The notes below the pieces were generated by a model. That model was given only the letters and a program-made list of their open reading frames with translations. It made no database searches and was not told where the DNA came from. Of a DNA stretch of 64,000 bases, positions 25,601 to 39,236 are shown piece after piece. Numbering within the stretch: the stretch's first letter is position 1; each line of letters begins with the position of its first letter. The DNA is taken from contig NC_044581.1 of NCBI RefSeq assembly GCF_901933205.1, positions 14,225,501-14,289,500 on the forward strand, given 5' to 3'. The translations under genes were made by a program, and so were the position numbers. The stretch is from Camarhynchus parvulus (Eukaryota > Chordata > Aves > Passeriformes > Thraupidae).

Positions 25601-28600
25601 ATAAAAGTGATTCCGTGGAATTTCCCAGAGGTTTGACCTGCCTTTGTCTCATGCTCCCCATCCTTGATTCTGTCACTCCTATGGTAACTCTAGTTCTAAG
25701 TCCCTACAGTGTGGGGTGAAAATGAATGATTTTGGTAAGGCAGAAATTGCCCTCAGTGTACTGGTTTAATTGAATCAATGAGCAAACATGAAAATGGAGG
25801 ATCTGTGAAGCAGAGGATGTGCTGCTGAGAGGAGCAGTTCCACCTGGCAAACACCAACCTCCAGGGCTGCAGAACAAACAGTACCTGGCACTGCCTGCAG
25901 GTGGGTTTTGACACCACCCCTGCAAGCTCTGCCTGGTGGATAGGGATCATGGAAAACTACAGAGAACCCAACATTTAATACTGAATTAAGAGCTCTCCCT
26001 GCGAAGAGAGCTCTCTGCTGCTTTCTACTATGAGTCAGATAAGGTACAGTACATCATAAGCATTGAGAAGAGAAAAAATTGAATTTACAATTAGCTAAAA
26101 TAACTGATAGGAAAAGGCACAGTCTAAACTTTACGTTCTATCCTGCCCTGCTCCCCAGCCTATTCTTAGGCTATTCCTTTCTTTCATTCTGCTAAGAACT
26201 ATTCCCATATTGCCAAACCATACTGATTTAAAACATTATTTTCATATACTTCCAGACACTGCCCAATCTTCTAATAACAATTCCCTTCTACAGGCATCTG
26301 AACAGCTCCTACTCTCATGGCATATGTACATTTTACTGAGGAACTAATCTTAAAAGGTACAAAAATATATCATAGCATAGTTAGAACATTATTTATGATA
26401 TTCAAATCAAAGGACTCTGGCTTCGCCTCAAAATTTTTAAATCAATAACCCAAACTGAATATAAACGCTTAAGGGCTCTTATGATTTTTAAGGGGAAAAG
26501 ACATCAAACTCAAAACCTCAAGCAGGACTGCACTCACTTTTCTGTGGGTCAGGGTTTCTCAGCTGAGCCTTGTGGCTCCAGGCCCCAGGTTCATAGCAGA
26601 ATGTGTAGGGGAATGTGCTTGTTGTGTGTCTGTGTGTCCAGCTGCCATCACTGGCCTCTGGCTACCAGCTCCTTGGACATTCTCTGGTGTACACACAGTG
26701 CAGCCCCAAAATAGACTCCACTTTATAGCACCATTAGTCTGGGAGGGAGGGAAGAAAAGGATTATGCACTTCTTGTAAATGTTAAAATAATTCCATAAAT
26801 CTGAATAAAATTAATTTTTTCTTGGTGAAATTGTCTGCAACACTCTGCCATGCATATTCTTCCTCTACAGGATTATTTCAAAATTATGGACTCAGAAATA
26901 TTCAGCTGGATAGTTCTTGGGTGGCTGAGGTGCTCACTGAAGAATTTAAATGATGTAATAGCTATTGAACACCCCATTATATGGCTGCCTAATTAATGTG
27001 AATGATAGTTATGTCTTACTCACAGAAGATTATTTTACACGGAGGAAAATCTACTCACTGCCACAGTAGCCATTTCCATAGTTTTTATAAGAGCAGTTGC
27101 ATTATGGCTTCATTGAGTAAAAGGTAAGTAGCTATCCTAAATAATGAAGATTGAAGGTTTAATAGTCCCAGTAAAGAATCCTGCAGGTTTTTTATTTCAA
27201 AAATTAGAGTTTGATTGCAAGCGTATGATAATAAGAGGGAAAAGAGCACTGGCACGTGGAATCCTTTGGGCTCCTTGGGGACTTCCATTTCTTCTGTGCA
27301 GAAATGCAGAAGGATAAGGACAGCAAACCAGAAAATAAGCTTTACTTATTGTCTTTCCCTAGCAGCATGGCCAAGCTGCAAGGCTCTCCCTGTGGCTAAG
27401 GCCATGCTGGGCTGTGCTGCCCTGCTGGGAAGGCTGGCACAGCTGGCACAGCTGCACACAGCTCATCACCCACACAAATAACCTCAGATCGTGTGAAGAG
27501 CCCAGGTTAGACCCATTGGAATGATGATGTGCAGACATAAGCCAGCCTTGCAAACCTGTCTCAGAACTGCAGCCTATTACAGCAACTCTTTTTGTGAGGC
27601 AACCATCAAGGGACTTGGCATTTCTGTTACGAGCCCCTATTTCCAGGGTGATATATCAGAGATTACAACAGCTATAAAAATTCAAATCAGATTTCAAACT
27701 TGGTATGAGCAGCCTCGCTTGGGATCTAATATTTTTTAAGTAAATCTTTACAGGAAAAGTTAAAAGTTTACTTGTTCCACTTGTTATTTTAGGTCTCCAT
27801 TGGTACATAATTCTCAATCCAGACTCTTACCCTCTTCCCACTGCAGAACCCAAGTAATCTCTTTTCACAGCTTGCATTTTCAGAATGGCAATTCAAATAC
27901 AGGACAATTGATTTGACATTTGTTTCTCCAAACAGCAAACTTTCAGGAAGGGTTTTAAAAGAACTTCTGTTCCAAGGCAGCCACTTTTCTTTCTTTTTTT
28001 TTTTTTTCTTAAGCAATAAAGTACCACATGTGTTTTAGCAAGTAAAAAGTGGCAACGACATTAACCTGAATTATGGTAACAATGACTACAAAACAAGCTG
28101 GCTGGGGATTTGCAAATACAATCTCCAGATGTCTGCAAAAGATCTGATTTATCAAACACACTCTGGGTAGGATTTGTACTCCCTAATAAAAGAGGCCTGT
28201 GGTATTTATTTAATGGTAGTGTCAGTGAAAGGTGCTACCCTTGTGACATGTTTCAGAAAGGTGAGCAGATCCCTTTGAATAATCCACAGGATATGGAGAG
28301 AGACACAGGCTCTAGAAATTACAGCTTGGTTTCACCAATGAAATGGGATGAAACTGAAGGTTAAATATAGGGAGAAGGGAAAAAAGATTGTAGGAACTGG
28401 AGACAGCCTCAAGAGAAAACCTCAGGTAGGACCAAGGGGAAATCCAATGTACCCCAGCCTCAGGGACAGGTTAGAAGCACTAAATACCAGCTATGTTGGT
28501 TACAACTATATTTTATCAGCACAGCCTGTGGCCATGTAAAATGCTTCCCTCAGTATGGGGCCTTAAAATCACCACAGTGAAGATGTGAGGCTGTTTTCAC

Positions 28601-30385
28601 CTCTAGTTTTGATCCACAGCCTTGCTGCTGAGGCTGTGATGGGAAGTCCTGGCTAGTGCTTACTTTAGGACTGATTTTTGTGCTAGGATTCCCTGCCATA
28701 CAGCAGTGGACTCTTTCCAAGCAGGTCTTCACACAACCCTCCCCACAGATCAATGCTGCATGCAAATAACCTATCACTCATGGTAGTGATCTTAGAGTGG
28801 CACAAGCATAGAGCCATTACTTTTATATTTCTCCACCTTCACTGCCACAGTTCAGCCATGAAGTAGTTTGGACTGAAAACTAGTGCTTTGTACAAACAAT
28901 TTGGGGTCCTTTTATCCTAGGCTCACTATCCAGGGGGGAAAAAAAGAGCATACTTACATATGTACACGGAATAAACCAAGTAAAACACATGGTCCATAGT
29001 TTTAATTTTGTGTTCACAGAGCAGTGCCTCCTGTTTGCAATGACTTGCAAACAATAGCTCTAGGACAGCAGCTCCACGGGATAATTGCCTTTTGTTCTGA
29101 TTCGTTGTGTTGGGTGATGTTCTAAAGCAGCAAATTTGGGGCAATTCTTTAGGGTTATTTAGAAAACCCAAGGTTTACCCAGCAAATGATAACACCTCCT
29201 GGTTTTGAACAATGCCTTACTTCCGAGTAAAGCAAAATGAGTTGCTAAGGTGTGAACAGATTGAGTAACCAAGCCCAATTAAGCATGCGCAATATGCGCT
29301 GTAACAACATTCACTCTTTGCTGAAGTCATAAAACAGCTTTATTTTCTTTTGACTTCTGGCAGTCTGCCTCCAAGAGCCATTCATTCCTGCTTCTACCCA
29401 GCTTGCATTTCCACGAGGATGCATCAGGAATTTGAGCTGCTTTGTCAAAGCTGTTGTTGCAGAGGGGAACAAAGAAATGCATCCTGCAGCCAGGAGCAGG
29501 AGAGCATCCTGCAGGGGCACCGGGCTGCCCTGGGAGAGCCCATGCTGAGCAAACACCACTTCCACCTGGGGCTAAACATCTAAGAGAATGTTTCAAAAGG
29601 CAGTTTTCTCCCAGCAGAATGGTTTGTAGCTTCAGGAAATCTATTCTTAGCTGGGCTCTAGGGCACAGGTATTTCAATTTATTATTATTGTTGCTGCTGC
29701 TGGGTTTGTTGTTGCTTTCGTAGAAGCTGACATAAAAACGATACAGAAATCTCACCTCTGTCTGTATCCAGAGCAGCACACTTTGCTTTGATACCAGAAG
29801 ATGGAGCCACATGCTCACAGTTTTAAAGTGCTTTTTTTTCTTCTTGCGCCATAAAACCCACCCAGGAAGCAGACAGTGCCTCGAAACTGCTCCCTTACCT
29901 TACATGAACTCGCTGTTTCAGAGTGTCTGTGTGCACAGCGAATCTGCTGCCTGCCTTACCCCTGTCAGCTGCCTCGCTCAGATGTTTCCATAACAACTCC
30001 ATTTTCCTTGCTGCAAATATATTTTCTGAATTGCCTACCATGGCAAAATGAAATCGGGAAACAGAGCCAAACTAAGCCAGGCATTTCCAACAGCTAAAAT
30101 ACCACACTCTTCATATCCTAATATATATAAGGACATACTCTTAAAGGGAGTCATAAATATCCCAGAACCACCAACACAAGATTCCTGACTCCTCATCTTA
30201 AAAGGCCAAATAAAGGCAGATATGATTTTTATTCTGTGTCCTAACGCTTAGCTATTTGTGCTCAGGTGACAGAACAGGCTAGGTCTGTGCTCTGCTGCAG
30301 TCAGAGTAAGGCAGGTATTTCACATGGCCAGGGTGTGCCTTTGCCCACCCTAACAAAACCCTGGTTCTGCTTCAAAACCTACTTC
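22616..30385. other. Intergenic DNA, POP4 to PLEKHF1, left part
   Basis: No gene is recognised. The DNA is largely AT-rich. A 16-base direct repeat (aggtggaagtgacccc) occurs at 23017-23032 and 23191-23206. A pyrimidine tract, mostly T, lies at 27985-28010. A cluster of TAAT/ATTA cores at about 24062-24192 is described separately. Confidence 0.6.
24062..24192. promoter_or_regulatory. Cluster of homeodomain-type TAAT/ATTA cores
   Basis: About 130 bases carry TAATTAAG, ATTAAATTAATAG, GCTAATAG, TTAATTAAC, TTTAATGG and CATTAATGG. The density of TAAT/ATTA cores is high even for AT-rich DNA. A distal enhancer is possible, but AT-richness alone can create such cores. Confidence 0.25.
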
Positions 30386-30540
30386 CAAAAAAGAAATAAA
30401 ACCAAACCCAGACCCCCCCCCAAAACAAAACAAAACAAAATAAACAAAAAAAACACCACCAAAAAAAAACCCAAAAAACAAACCAAACCAGAAAAAAAAC
30501 CCAAAAAACAAAACAAAACCAAACAACAACAACAAAAAAA
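30386..30540. repeat. A/C-rich low-complexity tract
   Basis: About 155 bases are almost only A and C, built from aaaac, aaacc and caacaa-type words after a C9 run at 30413-30421. It may be a decayed poly(A) tail of a retroposed copy or an expanded simple repeat. No parent gene is visible upstream. Confidence 0.85.
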
Positions 30541-31760
30541 CCCCAGCCATGGTAGGTCATCTCACAGTCTGTTTGGGGTTTTTGCAGAAGGTTTTGCAGC
30601 AGAATCACCCCTGCCCAGGATCCAGCAGCAGTGGCAGCCAGGGAGCACTGCTGACCCCTCAGCTCCACCCTGAGCTGGTCAGGGACACAGGGCTGGAGCA
30701 GTGACACTGCCAACCCCTGCCTTAGCCAGGGCTGTGCTGGTCCCACTGCTGGCAGCCAGCTCCAGCAGGCACATTAGGATGAAAGGGGCCTCTGTAAAAC
30801 GACACAGATCTGATGGGAAGAGAAACCCTTCACTGAAGGTATTAAAGTCCATTAGGGCTCTCCTTTGTTGGCTGCTTGCTCAGGGTCAGCTGTGTGAGCA
30901 GCCACTCCTAGAGAGTCAGATCAAAGCAAGATAATGGCATCCCTAATAATGCCGGCAGAGATCTTTCAGGTAATGCTTCTTGTTCAAGAACACTCTCAGA
31001 TCCTTTCATGTCTTTTTCTGACCTGGCAATGCCCCTGGTTAGTACAGAACTGTTGAAAATACACAGTTTAATTATTCTTTTAGCTGCTCTTTCAGACTGC
31101 TCTCAGGCAACAGAAGCAGGCAATAGTTTATTCTCATCCATTTTCTCACTACAATGCTGCATCCTCTTTATAACAAAGCCTCCATCACAACATTTAACGC
31201 CTCTCTAATGACACATTAAAAATGAAGACAGCAAAGCATTCTATCAAAGTGTTCACAAAAAACAACCCCCAACATTATTTTTTACAAAATCTAAGTACAG
31301 GAGACGGCACACAGCCTAAATAATCCCAAATGCAGCAGCAGATACTCACACATTACTCCTTGGGGAGCCACCATGGGACAGGGAAAACCAGGATTTGCAA
31401 AACACAGAGTGGGGCCCACAGTGGGAGAGACTGACAAGTCACATCCTCTATCCTGAGCTTGTAGATACCACGAGAAGGCTCCAGCACCTGGAACAACCAG
31501 AGCAATAGTTACTATTAATTCTCAGCTTTTATTTAAAAATTTGTACTTGCAAGATTGTCTCCATTCAGTTAAAGGCAACCCAAGAAACAAATCTGAAGAA
31601 AATGTCATATCAACTCTTTTTCCCCCATTTATTTCAGTGCTGTGGCCAAAAGTCCAATTACAGCTTTGGCTGCCAGGGCTTCTGAGCAGCAGCGCCATCA
31701 TTCTCTGTATGATTTTCAATAAACATTTAAGAACTTGGCTTTGCTTCCTCTGCCTGTAAC
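30541..31760. other. Intergenic DNA
   Basis: Unique-looking sequence with only short, motif-free reading frames. I see no gene, splice structure or recognisable repeat. Confidence 0.5.
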
Positions 31761-31774
31761 ATGGGTACAGAAAA

Positions 31775-31990
31775 AGCCACAACACCAGAGGTTTGTGTCC
31801 AAAAAGGAGACAGAGGAGCCCTGTAACTTTATCTGAATAAAGGCTGAGGCCATGGGGCTTTTTCCCTGGGGTCTCTCAAATTGCTGGGGGATGCAGCCCC
31901 CTCTTTATCCCAAGTTCCTGGCCACTCTTCCTCTCCCACTGGCTGAGGTACTCTGAAGGTACTCCCTGAATCCTCTACTCCATGCCTCCT
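31775..31990 (+). mobile_element. Possible LTR fragment
   Basis: The stretch carries AATAAA at 31836-31841 followed by a GC-richer block (ctgaggccatggggcttttt, then ggggtctctcaaattgctgg). This resembles the R-U5 part of an LTR that I associate with songbird endogenous retroviruses. I cannot define TG/CA ends or target-site duplications, no internal coding region is present, and the family is not assigned. A cellular transcript's 3' end is the alternative. Confidence 0.35.
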
Positions 31991-33783
31991 GTAATACACA
32001 ACCCCTCTTTATTTTTTCTTTTATAACAAAACACTATTCATAACTGTATTAAGCCTTTGTTGTTTTTCTGTAAGTTCAGGAATTTATCATAGCCTTGGAT
32101 GAGCAGCAGCCTGTGTCAATTAGTAACATTTTCTAGAACTGATGGTTTCTTCCCTCCCTCACTCCCTATCTGTAAGTCCCTGGCCCTATCTACAAGCAGA
32201 TTCTCATGCTCTGTTTGTGAGGACACATTCATCTTATTCTTTTCCCATGTAAACAACACTCAGAGTCCTTGGGGCTATGAAAACACTCTGCAGAGGCGTC
32301 AGGGAGCCCAGGCATTGCTCTCCAGAAACTGGAAGGCCTTTCACACCCTTCCCATGCACACTCTGGGCCCCTAGCAGCGCAGGGGCCCTGGCACAGCTGT
32401 GGAAGTATTCTCAGGGAAACTGCAGGGCTGGGAGACATCTCAGCCACAGCCAGGGCAGCCTGAGGCCAGCACCTCCAAAGGGGATAAACCTGGTGGATAA
32501 ACCAGGGTTTATCACCACAAAGGGGAGAAACCATGCACCAACCAGGCTTAATCCCTGTCAGACTGCAGAACCCACAGGGCACCCCCTGTTCAGTGCTGTG
32601 TGATCCCAAACACAGCAGTAGCACTGCTCTCTCTGCTCTGAGAACCATGGCAATCCCACACAAGGACAGCATTCCCCTGAAGTGCTGCCCTGGAATGGTG
32701 CAAGCTGAGGAAATCTCCAGGAAGAAGCAGAAAAGGCCACAGTGATGACTGACCCCTGTGTCTGCAAGATGGATGAGAATTTGAATTCCTTTGTAAGGGA
32801 CCAAACATATCACTTAATAAAAACAAGGCATCCTACAATGAACCTCTCTTTCCCATATTTATTCCTCTCTAAACACAGCAGTGCATAGATTATAGGAAAT
32901 GGTTTTACATTTAACTTCAACCCCAAGTGGTAAAGAAACGGATTGTATCTCACAATGTAAATTTGCATCTACCATCATTTAATGGATGTTTTATACATGC
33001 TATGTACTACTGTGTTTTTATGGAAAGGCAAAAAAATTACTTGGGAATTTGTTTTTAATTAAGCAATAAGGCTCAATGGGGTACTGCTATCATGCAATAA
33101 AACCACTCCTGGGGTGTTGTGAGGCATTTGGTCCAGATGAGTGCTTCAAATCACCCCCAGATTGTGATTAGATGATTACTCCCTGGAGTTAATATTCGAT
33201 GGCTCTCTCTAGAGTTGTCTTATTGCTATTATAAAAAGTCCTCAACATGGGGAAACTAAGTAGCTTTTGTGCTTGAAGAAGATGAAGTTTGCAGTTTTGA
33301 CTGTTGAGTGGCTGTGTGAGCTGTGAGGGTCTCATAGATCACCTCACCTATTTAGCATGCCTGAAAGATCATCTCAGGGCAGTTCTCTGACCCAAACAGT
33401 TTTACCATTACGTGGCTTTCTTTTTTTTCTAGAAGATGGAAGGATATAAACAGCAAACAACTCCAAAATTAAGCAATCCCAAGACAAGGCGCTGAGGAAT
33501 TCGATTCACAGATATGTATTTCCAGCTTTATCTTTTTGCTGGGAATAATGAATCCTAATTGCTATTATGCTAATTGTATTAATGAAGGCTAATGCATGCA
33601 GCAGCACAAGAGATTCTCCCACGTTGGGTCCACGAGGAGGTGCATGGCCTGAGGCATTTGTGAGGGCTCCCAAGCTAATGAAATCAAACAGCCCAAATGG
33701 TACAGAGCCAGCCTGCAGTGCCTTCCCCCAGCTGCTCTTCAGGGGTGAGGTTAGAGGTGAAATATGCCATTCTGGGAACACAT

Positions 33784-33850
33784 AAAACAAAAGCAAAAGC
33801 AAAAATAAAATAATTTTTAAAAATAAAGAAAAAGAAAAAGAAAATCAAAG
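33784..33850. repeat. A-rich low-complexity tract
   Basis: Runs of aaaagc, aaaaat and aaagaaaaag words. It is simple-sequence DNA with no attached element that I recognise. Confidence 0.8.
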
Positions 33851-36800
33851 CATCTTGCATTTCAGTACACCAGCAAGAGAGAAATCTCAGGAAAATGTTA
33901 ACTCTTCCAAAATTCTCCCAAAAATGCAGAATGGTACCACCTGGACATGGACAATTTTTGCAGAGCTTGAGCTGAAGTACAGAGCAGAATTCTCAGCTCC
34001 TCCTTCAGATGCCCCCCAACAGCAACCACAAGCCTCCTATTACATAATATCCCTCTGGTTTCTCAACCAGACACCAATTTTTACACTTCACAAATTAAGG
34101 TGTGATCCTTCATACATCCTCTGTGTCCCATCTCATACATCCTGCACCACCCAGGCAGCAACACAATCTCTAAAAGCCAATAAACCTCAGAAGAAATCCC
34201 CAATTCCTTGCTCAGATCAGCACCTCTGCACCTAAAGATCCAGCATGTCAATGGATGGGGAGCTCAGCCAAGCTGAGGTTTGCTCTCTCGGTTTCCAGGA
34301 TCTCAGCAGAACACCTTGGAAAAAAACCACACCACATGGCTGTGTTCCCTTGTATTTGAAGATAACAAAAGGAAACAAAGAATTCCCTTCTTGTTCCCCC
34401 TTCACAGAGCTCTCTGCACATGCACTCGGTGCCTGAACCTTCCCCAGGCAATGGCAGCAGATGCCTTCCTGCACAAAAGACACTGATGTGGGGCAAGGTC
34501 CCTGACAAAGAGAAGGTTTTTCCTTTCTGAGCAATGCCCACATTCAGCCTGGGCAGCAGTTACAAAGGAAAGAGACCAAAGCATGTTCTTCACATAAATA
34601 GAAGCTATATCCATAGGCAAAGCAGGGTTCAGGAGTGACACTCTTTTATTTGTCTTTGACTAATCAGTCAATCAGTCATTTACATCTTTTTGCATTTACC
34701 AGTGATTATCACACTCTGTTCCCCACACTTTTTCCCTGTTTCAATATTTGAAATAGCTAATCTACCTCAGTTTAGTCTTTGAAACACTTGCTCACCAGTT
34801 ATTTGTTCACCATGATTTATCTTGTGCAATAAAGGCACACTGAATAGGAGATCACTGTTCAGACAGAGCAGCAGCAGTAGGAAGAGAGCTCAGGAGAAGG
34901 TGCCCAGAATGGTCCCTTCTGCAAGGAAGGCTGGGCTCAGAAGGTGCAGCTCTCTCTCACAGCATGCTGAAAAATGCATTCAGGAACTTTTCTGGACACC
35001 CCTCTTTTTTCCCACATTAATTTCATACATTTTATTCTAATATTACATCCCTCTCTGCACTGAACACCTGTACCTTCTCACAGTCCTGACATTTTATATT
35101 CTCTTACCTCAGCTTTTCCTCACCTTCACCTTTTATAATCTAAGTCCAGCCTGTTCCCACTATGGGGAACATTACTCAGAGCAGGGGCTGCAGTGTGTCA
35201 GGGCTCCTGCTTGTTCCTCAGTGTGTGCTCACCCCTCCTGCTCCTCAGGAGAGCTCAGACTTCTGAGCTTCCCCTCTTGTGAGTCCCTGCACTGGGCAGT
35301 TCTTGGGTGCAGCCTGGAGACTCATCATGACCAACCCACTTGATCCACTCAGAAATTACTGATCATTATTGGTCATTCAAGACTGAAGTTCCAACTCTAC
35401 AGCACTGCACTCATGGAGCAGGGCTGAGGTCTGAGCAGGGAAGGGTGTAGCAAACATCCAAGACAAACTTGTAACTTTAGAATCTGCAAATGTGAGAGGT
35501 TTTGTCATCCTTGCACAGAACAGCTTTTGTGAGGATCACTGGCACTGGTGAGCTGGACATGGCCTGTGGTGAGGCACACGGGGTGTGAGTCAGGAGCTCT
35601 GGGGGATGTTCCAGCCCCTGGGTGATTCACTCTGAAGCCAGAGCCTGCTGCAGCTGAAGGCAACAGCAAATCACCCACTGCTCTGTGTCAGTGACCAAGC
35701 ACCCTGTGACCAAATGGAACTCTCCAAGAGTGGAACTCCCTGTGAGAAGGGTACAAACCCTCACAGTTATTAGAATTTATGCTGCCCTTCAAGATCCTGA
35801 GGATAAAGTGCTGCACACAACGCAAAGCACAGCAATGCCTCTGTAAAAAACAAAAGCACTTTGACTGAGCATTGCTTTATGCAAAGGGCAGAGCAGCAAG
35901 CAAAGGTTGCTTTCAGGAATACTTTCATCACTTGGGCAATCATTTTGCAGCCAGGTTCCCAGAGCCTCTCAAGAAATGGGTAATTTCCTGCACCAGGGTT
36001 GAGAGATGCCCTGAGGCACAAGCAGCCTCTCAAACAGGTTTGCTGGGCAGCAGCCTCAAGGCATGAGGACCAGTGAGAATTTGGGAACTGGCACCTGAAT
36101 TCCAGCCTGTACTGACAGGCTGAGCATGGATGTGACTTCTGCACTGTCAGACTTGGAACAAGTCATTTCTAAAGCAGGCAGATGAAGCTGGTAGGGCCTC
36201 AGAGACACCAATCATGGCAAGACACACATTTCTGAAGAGGCTGATTAGCTGAACCCCCAGGAGCCAGATCAGACAAACATTCATCCCCCAGACTCTCGCT
36301 CAGGACAGAGGTCACTCATCCCTACAGGTAACCTGGATGATGAACACAAGTTGTCTATTCCTTCATTAGGTCACAGTATGCCAAGCTCAATTCAGTAAAA
36401 TCTCCATTGCTAAAGGCTGTCTTGTCCACTGATTAAATGCCCCATGTAGTCAATTAGTTAAAATCACTGTCTATCCTATGATCACAGTGGGTTCCTAACA
36501 TCCCAAACTGAATCTAAATATTGAGTTTTATTCAAAAGAATTTTATCAAATGCCTGGGTTGTTTTTTCTTCTTCTCCAAACATGCACTACACATACACTG
36601 AGCTGAGAATTTAACAGATGTTTTTGTTACTATTATAATCTAATCTTTTCCTGCAGGCTGTTGTAGTAATTTTGCCACTAGAAGATAATAAAAAAACATT
36701 TTCTCCCCTGCAGAGCTTACCTTTGGCTGACTCAGCTGAGCAGCTGCAGTTTCCTTTACTTGCTTTGAAATTATTGCATCCCAATTGGGCAAGATATTTC

Positions 36801-37710
36801 TGCTACTGAGAAACAAGTGGCTTTGGAGAAAATGCCAGAGGCAATCAGATAAAGTCTCTTCACTTTGCTCTAGTTGCATTAAAAGCTGGTAATTTGGGCT
36901 GCAGCTTTTTCAAGTGGTCCCACAAATGTTTGGGTTTACAGCCAGGAAAAACAGAGCTCCTGAGCCTGCCTCTCAAATAACTCTTAAGATTACTGGTGAA
37001 ACTCCCAGTTTGCATCTCAGTAAGGAATTCAAACAAGTGTGTAAGAGCTTCCAAAACAAACAAACAAAATACCAACAGAAAGTCAGATCTCAATTGCAAC
37101 TGCTTAACACTGACTGTGAGCACAAAGTGGATCTTGGGGCTTCCCTTGCCTCGTGCAACACTTACCTGAGCACACCTCCACTTCTGACTGAAGAGGAAAA
37201 AAAAACCTTCAAATCCCAGGCGGTTTGGCCAGCCCAATGCTGTGTTTGGCTGATGCGCTGTCCAGGTGAGCATACTGAGAAACAACAAGAAAAATAAATT
37301 AAAGTATTACATCTCAGTAATAAAGACTATGATTAGCATAACATGAGAGCAAATTCAGAATAATTTTAGCATACAGGAGGGAAAAAAACAGTTTCAGGGT
37401 AATAATCTGTGGCTAGTTAGATCTGAATTAGCCTGACAGCTAAGACAAGCTCTGGCATATTTAGTTCAGTGCTTTGTCTATTTATAGTTTACAGATATTT
37501 ACTGTTAGACCTTGTTTAAAAACCCCCAGCATTCTGTAGAGAATTCATTTCTAAGCTGGGTAGATTTCCCCAGAGTTAGCAGCTCCACACAAACCAGCTT
37601 GCAGGTGTGAGAACCAGTCTGCAAAGGCAGACCATGCTCCTTGCACCGACAGACCACAGTCCCACAGAAAAGGCAGGAGGACTGGAAAGACCCCACACTA
37701 AAGCCCTGAG

Positions 37711-37737
37711 ATATAGATATATATATATATATATATC
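37711..37737. repeat. (AT)n microsatellite
   Basis: Alternating AT/TA repeat with one G interruption near its left end. It is likely polymorphic in length. Confidence 0.9.
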
Positions 37738-38643
37738 ACTCAATATGTAGTGATAACCTGGATCTGTCCACCCCAGTAGCCTCCCCTCTGTGCTGAGCTT
37801 TCTCCAGGTTTTCAGGGGTTTGTCAGTGACCTGATGGCCCTCTCTGCAATCCTCCTTCATACACTGCTAGGCACTGAACTTAGTCTGTGTCCTCATTTAT
37901 CTGCTTGTCTAACATAAACACAAAGTGTAAAGAAATAAGGTCTTGTGGAAACTCCCATGATTGCCAAGCACTTTAGCTCTAAAGTACACCATGAGCTTCC
38001 CAGCCCATGTTATTATTACCAAAGAAAATGAAAACCTGCGAAAAAAAATATTTCTAATACCTTGACAGGTCCATCACTTCCCATTAAAAATAGAAAAGCT
38101 ATTACAGAAAGTGAGCAAGCACCTGAATTATAGATCAGCACAGGCCTGGGGTTGTGTGACTGCACCTGGCAAGGGCCAGAGCTCGGCTGCCCTGCAGCAC
38201 CTTCAGCAGTGCTGAGGGCACTCACAGCCTCTGCCCCAGCACCCTCCTGGCACCGTCATGAGTGGGTGGGACAGAGGAATGCAAAAGATTTCCCTGCAAC
38301 GCCAATTTTGGTGTTAATAGCTTGCTCTCTACACAGACTCTGTAACACGAAAGTGGTGAGAAGCTGTGATCCAAGGCTTGGGAGCAGGTCTGGTTTCTGT
38401 TTTGGACCAGTGTAATGCGTAGTTCTATTTATATCCCTCTTCTTAACTGTAAAACACTGAGAGTATTTATCACTGAAACAATCTTTATACAATGCCATCC
38501 ATGTGTACCCTTCTGCTGGATGGAGTATACTGTGATTAGGGGGTGATCAAACTGGAAACTTAAAACTGCCAGCAAACTAAATACACTGAGCTGTGCTGGT
38601 GAGGCCAAGAGAAGAGTGTGCAGGAGGGTGCTGGATGGCAGCA

Positions 38644-38700
38644 GGGCACACAGCCGTGGGGCACACAGCCGTGGGGCACACAGCCGTGGGGCACAGGCAC
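38644..38700. repeat. 15-bp tandem repeat, 3 perfect copies
   Basis: Unit gggcacacagccgtg repeats at 38644-38658, 38659-38673 and 38674-38688, then decays into gggcacaggcacc. It sits at the left edge of the CpG island. Confidence 0.9.
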
Positions 38701-38779
38701 CGATGGGGCACAGCCGGTCCCCCTCACGGCCCTGTGGGGCCGTCGCAGCCCGGCCCGGCCCCGGGGCGCCCATTGGCGG

Positions 38780-38878
38780 CGGTGGCGGTGGGCGGGGAGC
38801 GGCAGCGGGGCCCGGCCCTGGAGCGGAGCGGAGCCGCCCGGCGCGGCCCGCGGGAGCGCTGCCGGGGCCGGCCGGCAG
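38780..38878 (+). other. PLEKHF1: Predicted PLEKHF1 non-coding exon 1 (3' border)
   Basis: A good 5' splice site, GGCAG|GTACGG, lies at 38878/38879 inside the CpG island and can pair with the acceptor at 43841-43843. The left border shown is a guess near the inverted CCAAT box. No coding is expected here. Confidence 0.4.
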
Positions 38879-38895
38879 GTACGGGGCGAGCGGGG

Positions 38896-38917
38896 GTTCG
38901 GTTCGGTTCGGTTCGGG
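38896..38917. repeat. (GGTTC)n short tandem repeat
   Basis: Four copies of a 5-base unit, ggttc, lie just downstream of the predicted first-exon donor of PLEKHF1. Confidence 0.85.
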
Positions 38918-39093
38918 GCGGAGCGGAGCAGAGGGGGGGAGAGCCGAGGATTCGGTGTGGGACAGAGGGGAGAGCCGGGGCTTTTCCGCTGCCGGGCCGG
39001 AGCGGGGGACAGGAGCGGTCTGGCGGCTCCGCTCCGCCCGCCGTGGGACAGAGCGGCGGCGTGAGGGGGCCGTGCGGGCTGCCGGGTTCGGCC

Positions 39094-39190
39094 CGGGGTC
39101 CCGCGGTGTGCACTGCCCGTCCGGGGGTCCCGCGGTGTGTCCTGCCCGTCCCGGGGATCCCGCGGTGTATCCTGCGCGTCCCGCGTGTGT
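39094..39190. repeat. About 30-bp tandem repeat, 3 copies
   Basis: The block tcccgcggtgtg/a followed by a ctgcccgtcc-like segment recurs at starts 39099, 39128 and 39158, a 29-30 base period. Copies differ by a few substitutions and one indel. Confidence 0.8.
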
Positions 39191-39236
39191 GGAGCCTGCG
39201 GCCCGAACGCCGCTCCTGAGGGGAGGATGTGTTGGG

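Larger units (their letters stand above)
31991..38590. other. Intergenic DNA upstream of PLEKHF1
   Basis: No gene is recognised. An A-rich tract lies at 33784-33850 and an AT dinucleotide repeat at 37711-37737. The rest is unique-looking sequence. The longest open frame (32229-32813, minus) starts at a GTG and has no recognisable domain. Confidence 0.6.

Noticed and set aside
32229..32813. 194-codon minus-strand open frame
   Set aside because: Starts at GTG, Cys/Trp-rich without pattern, no homologue recognised.
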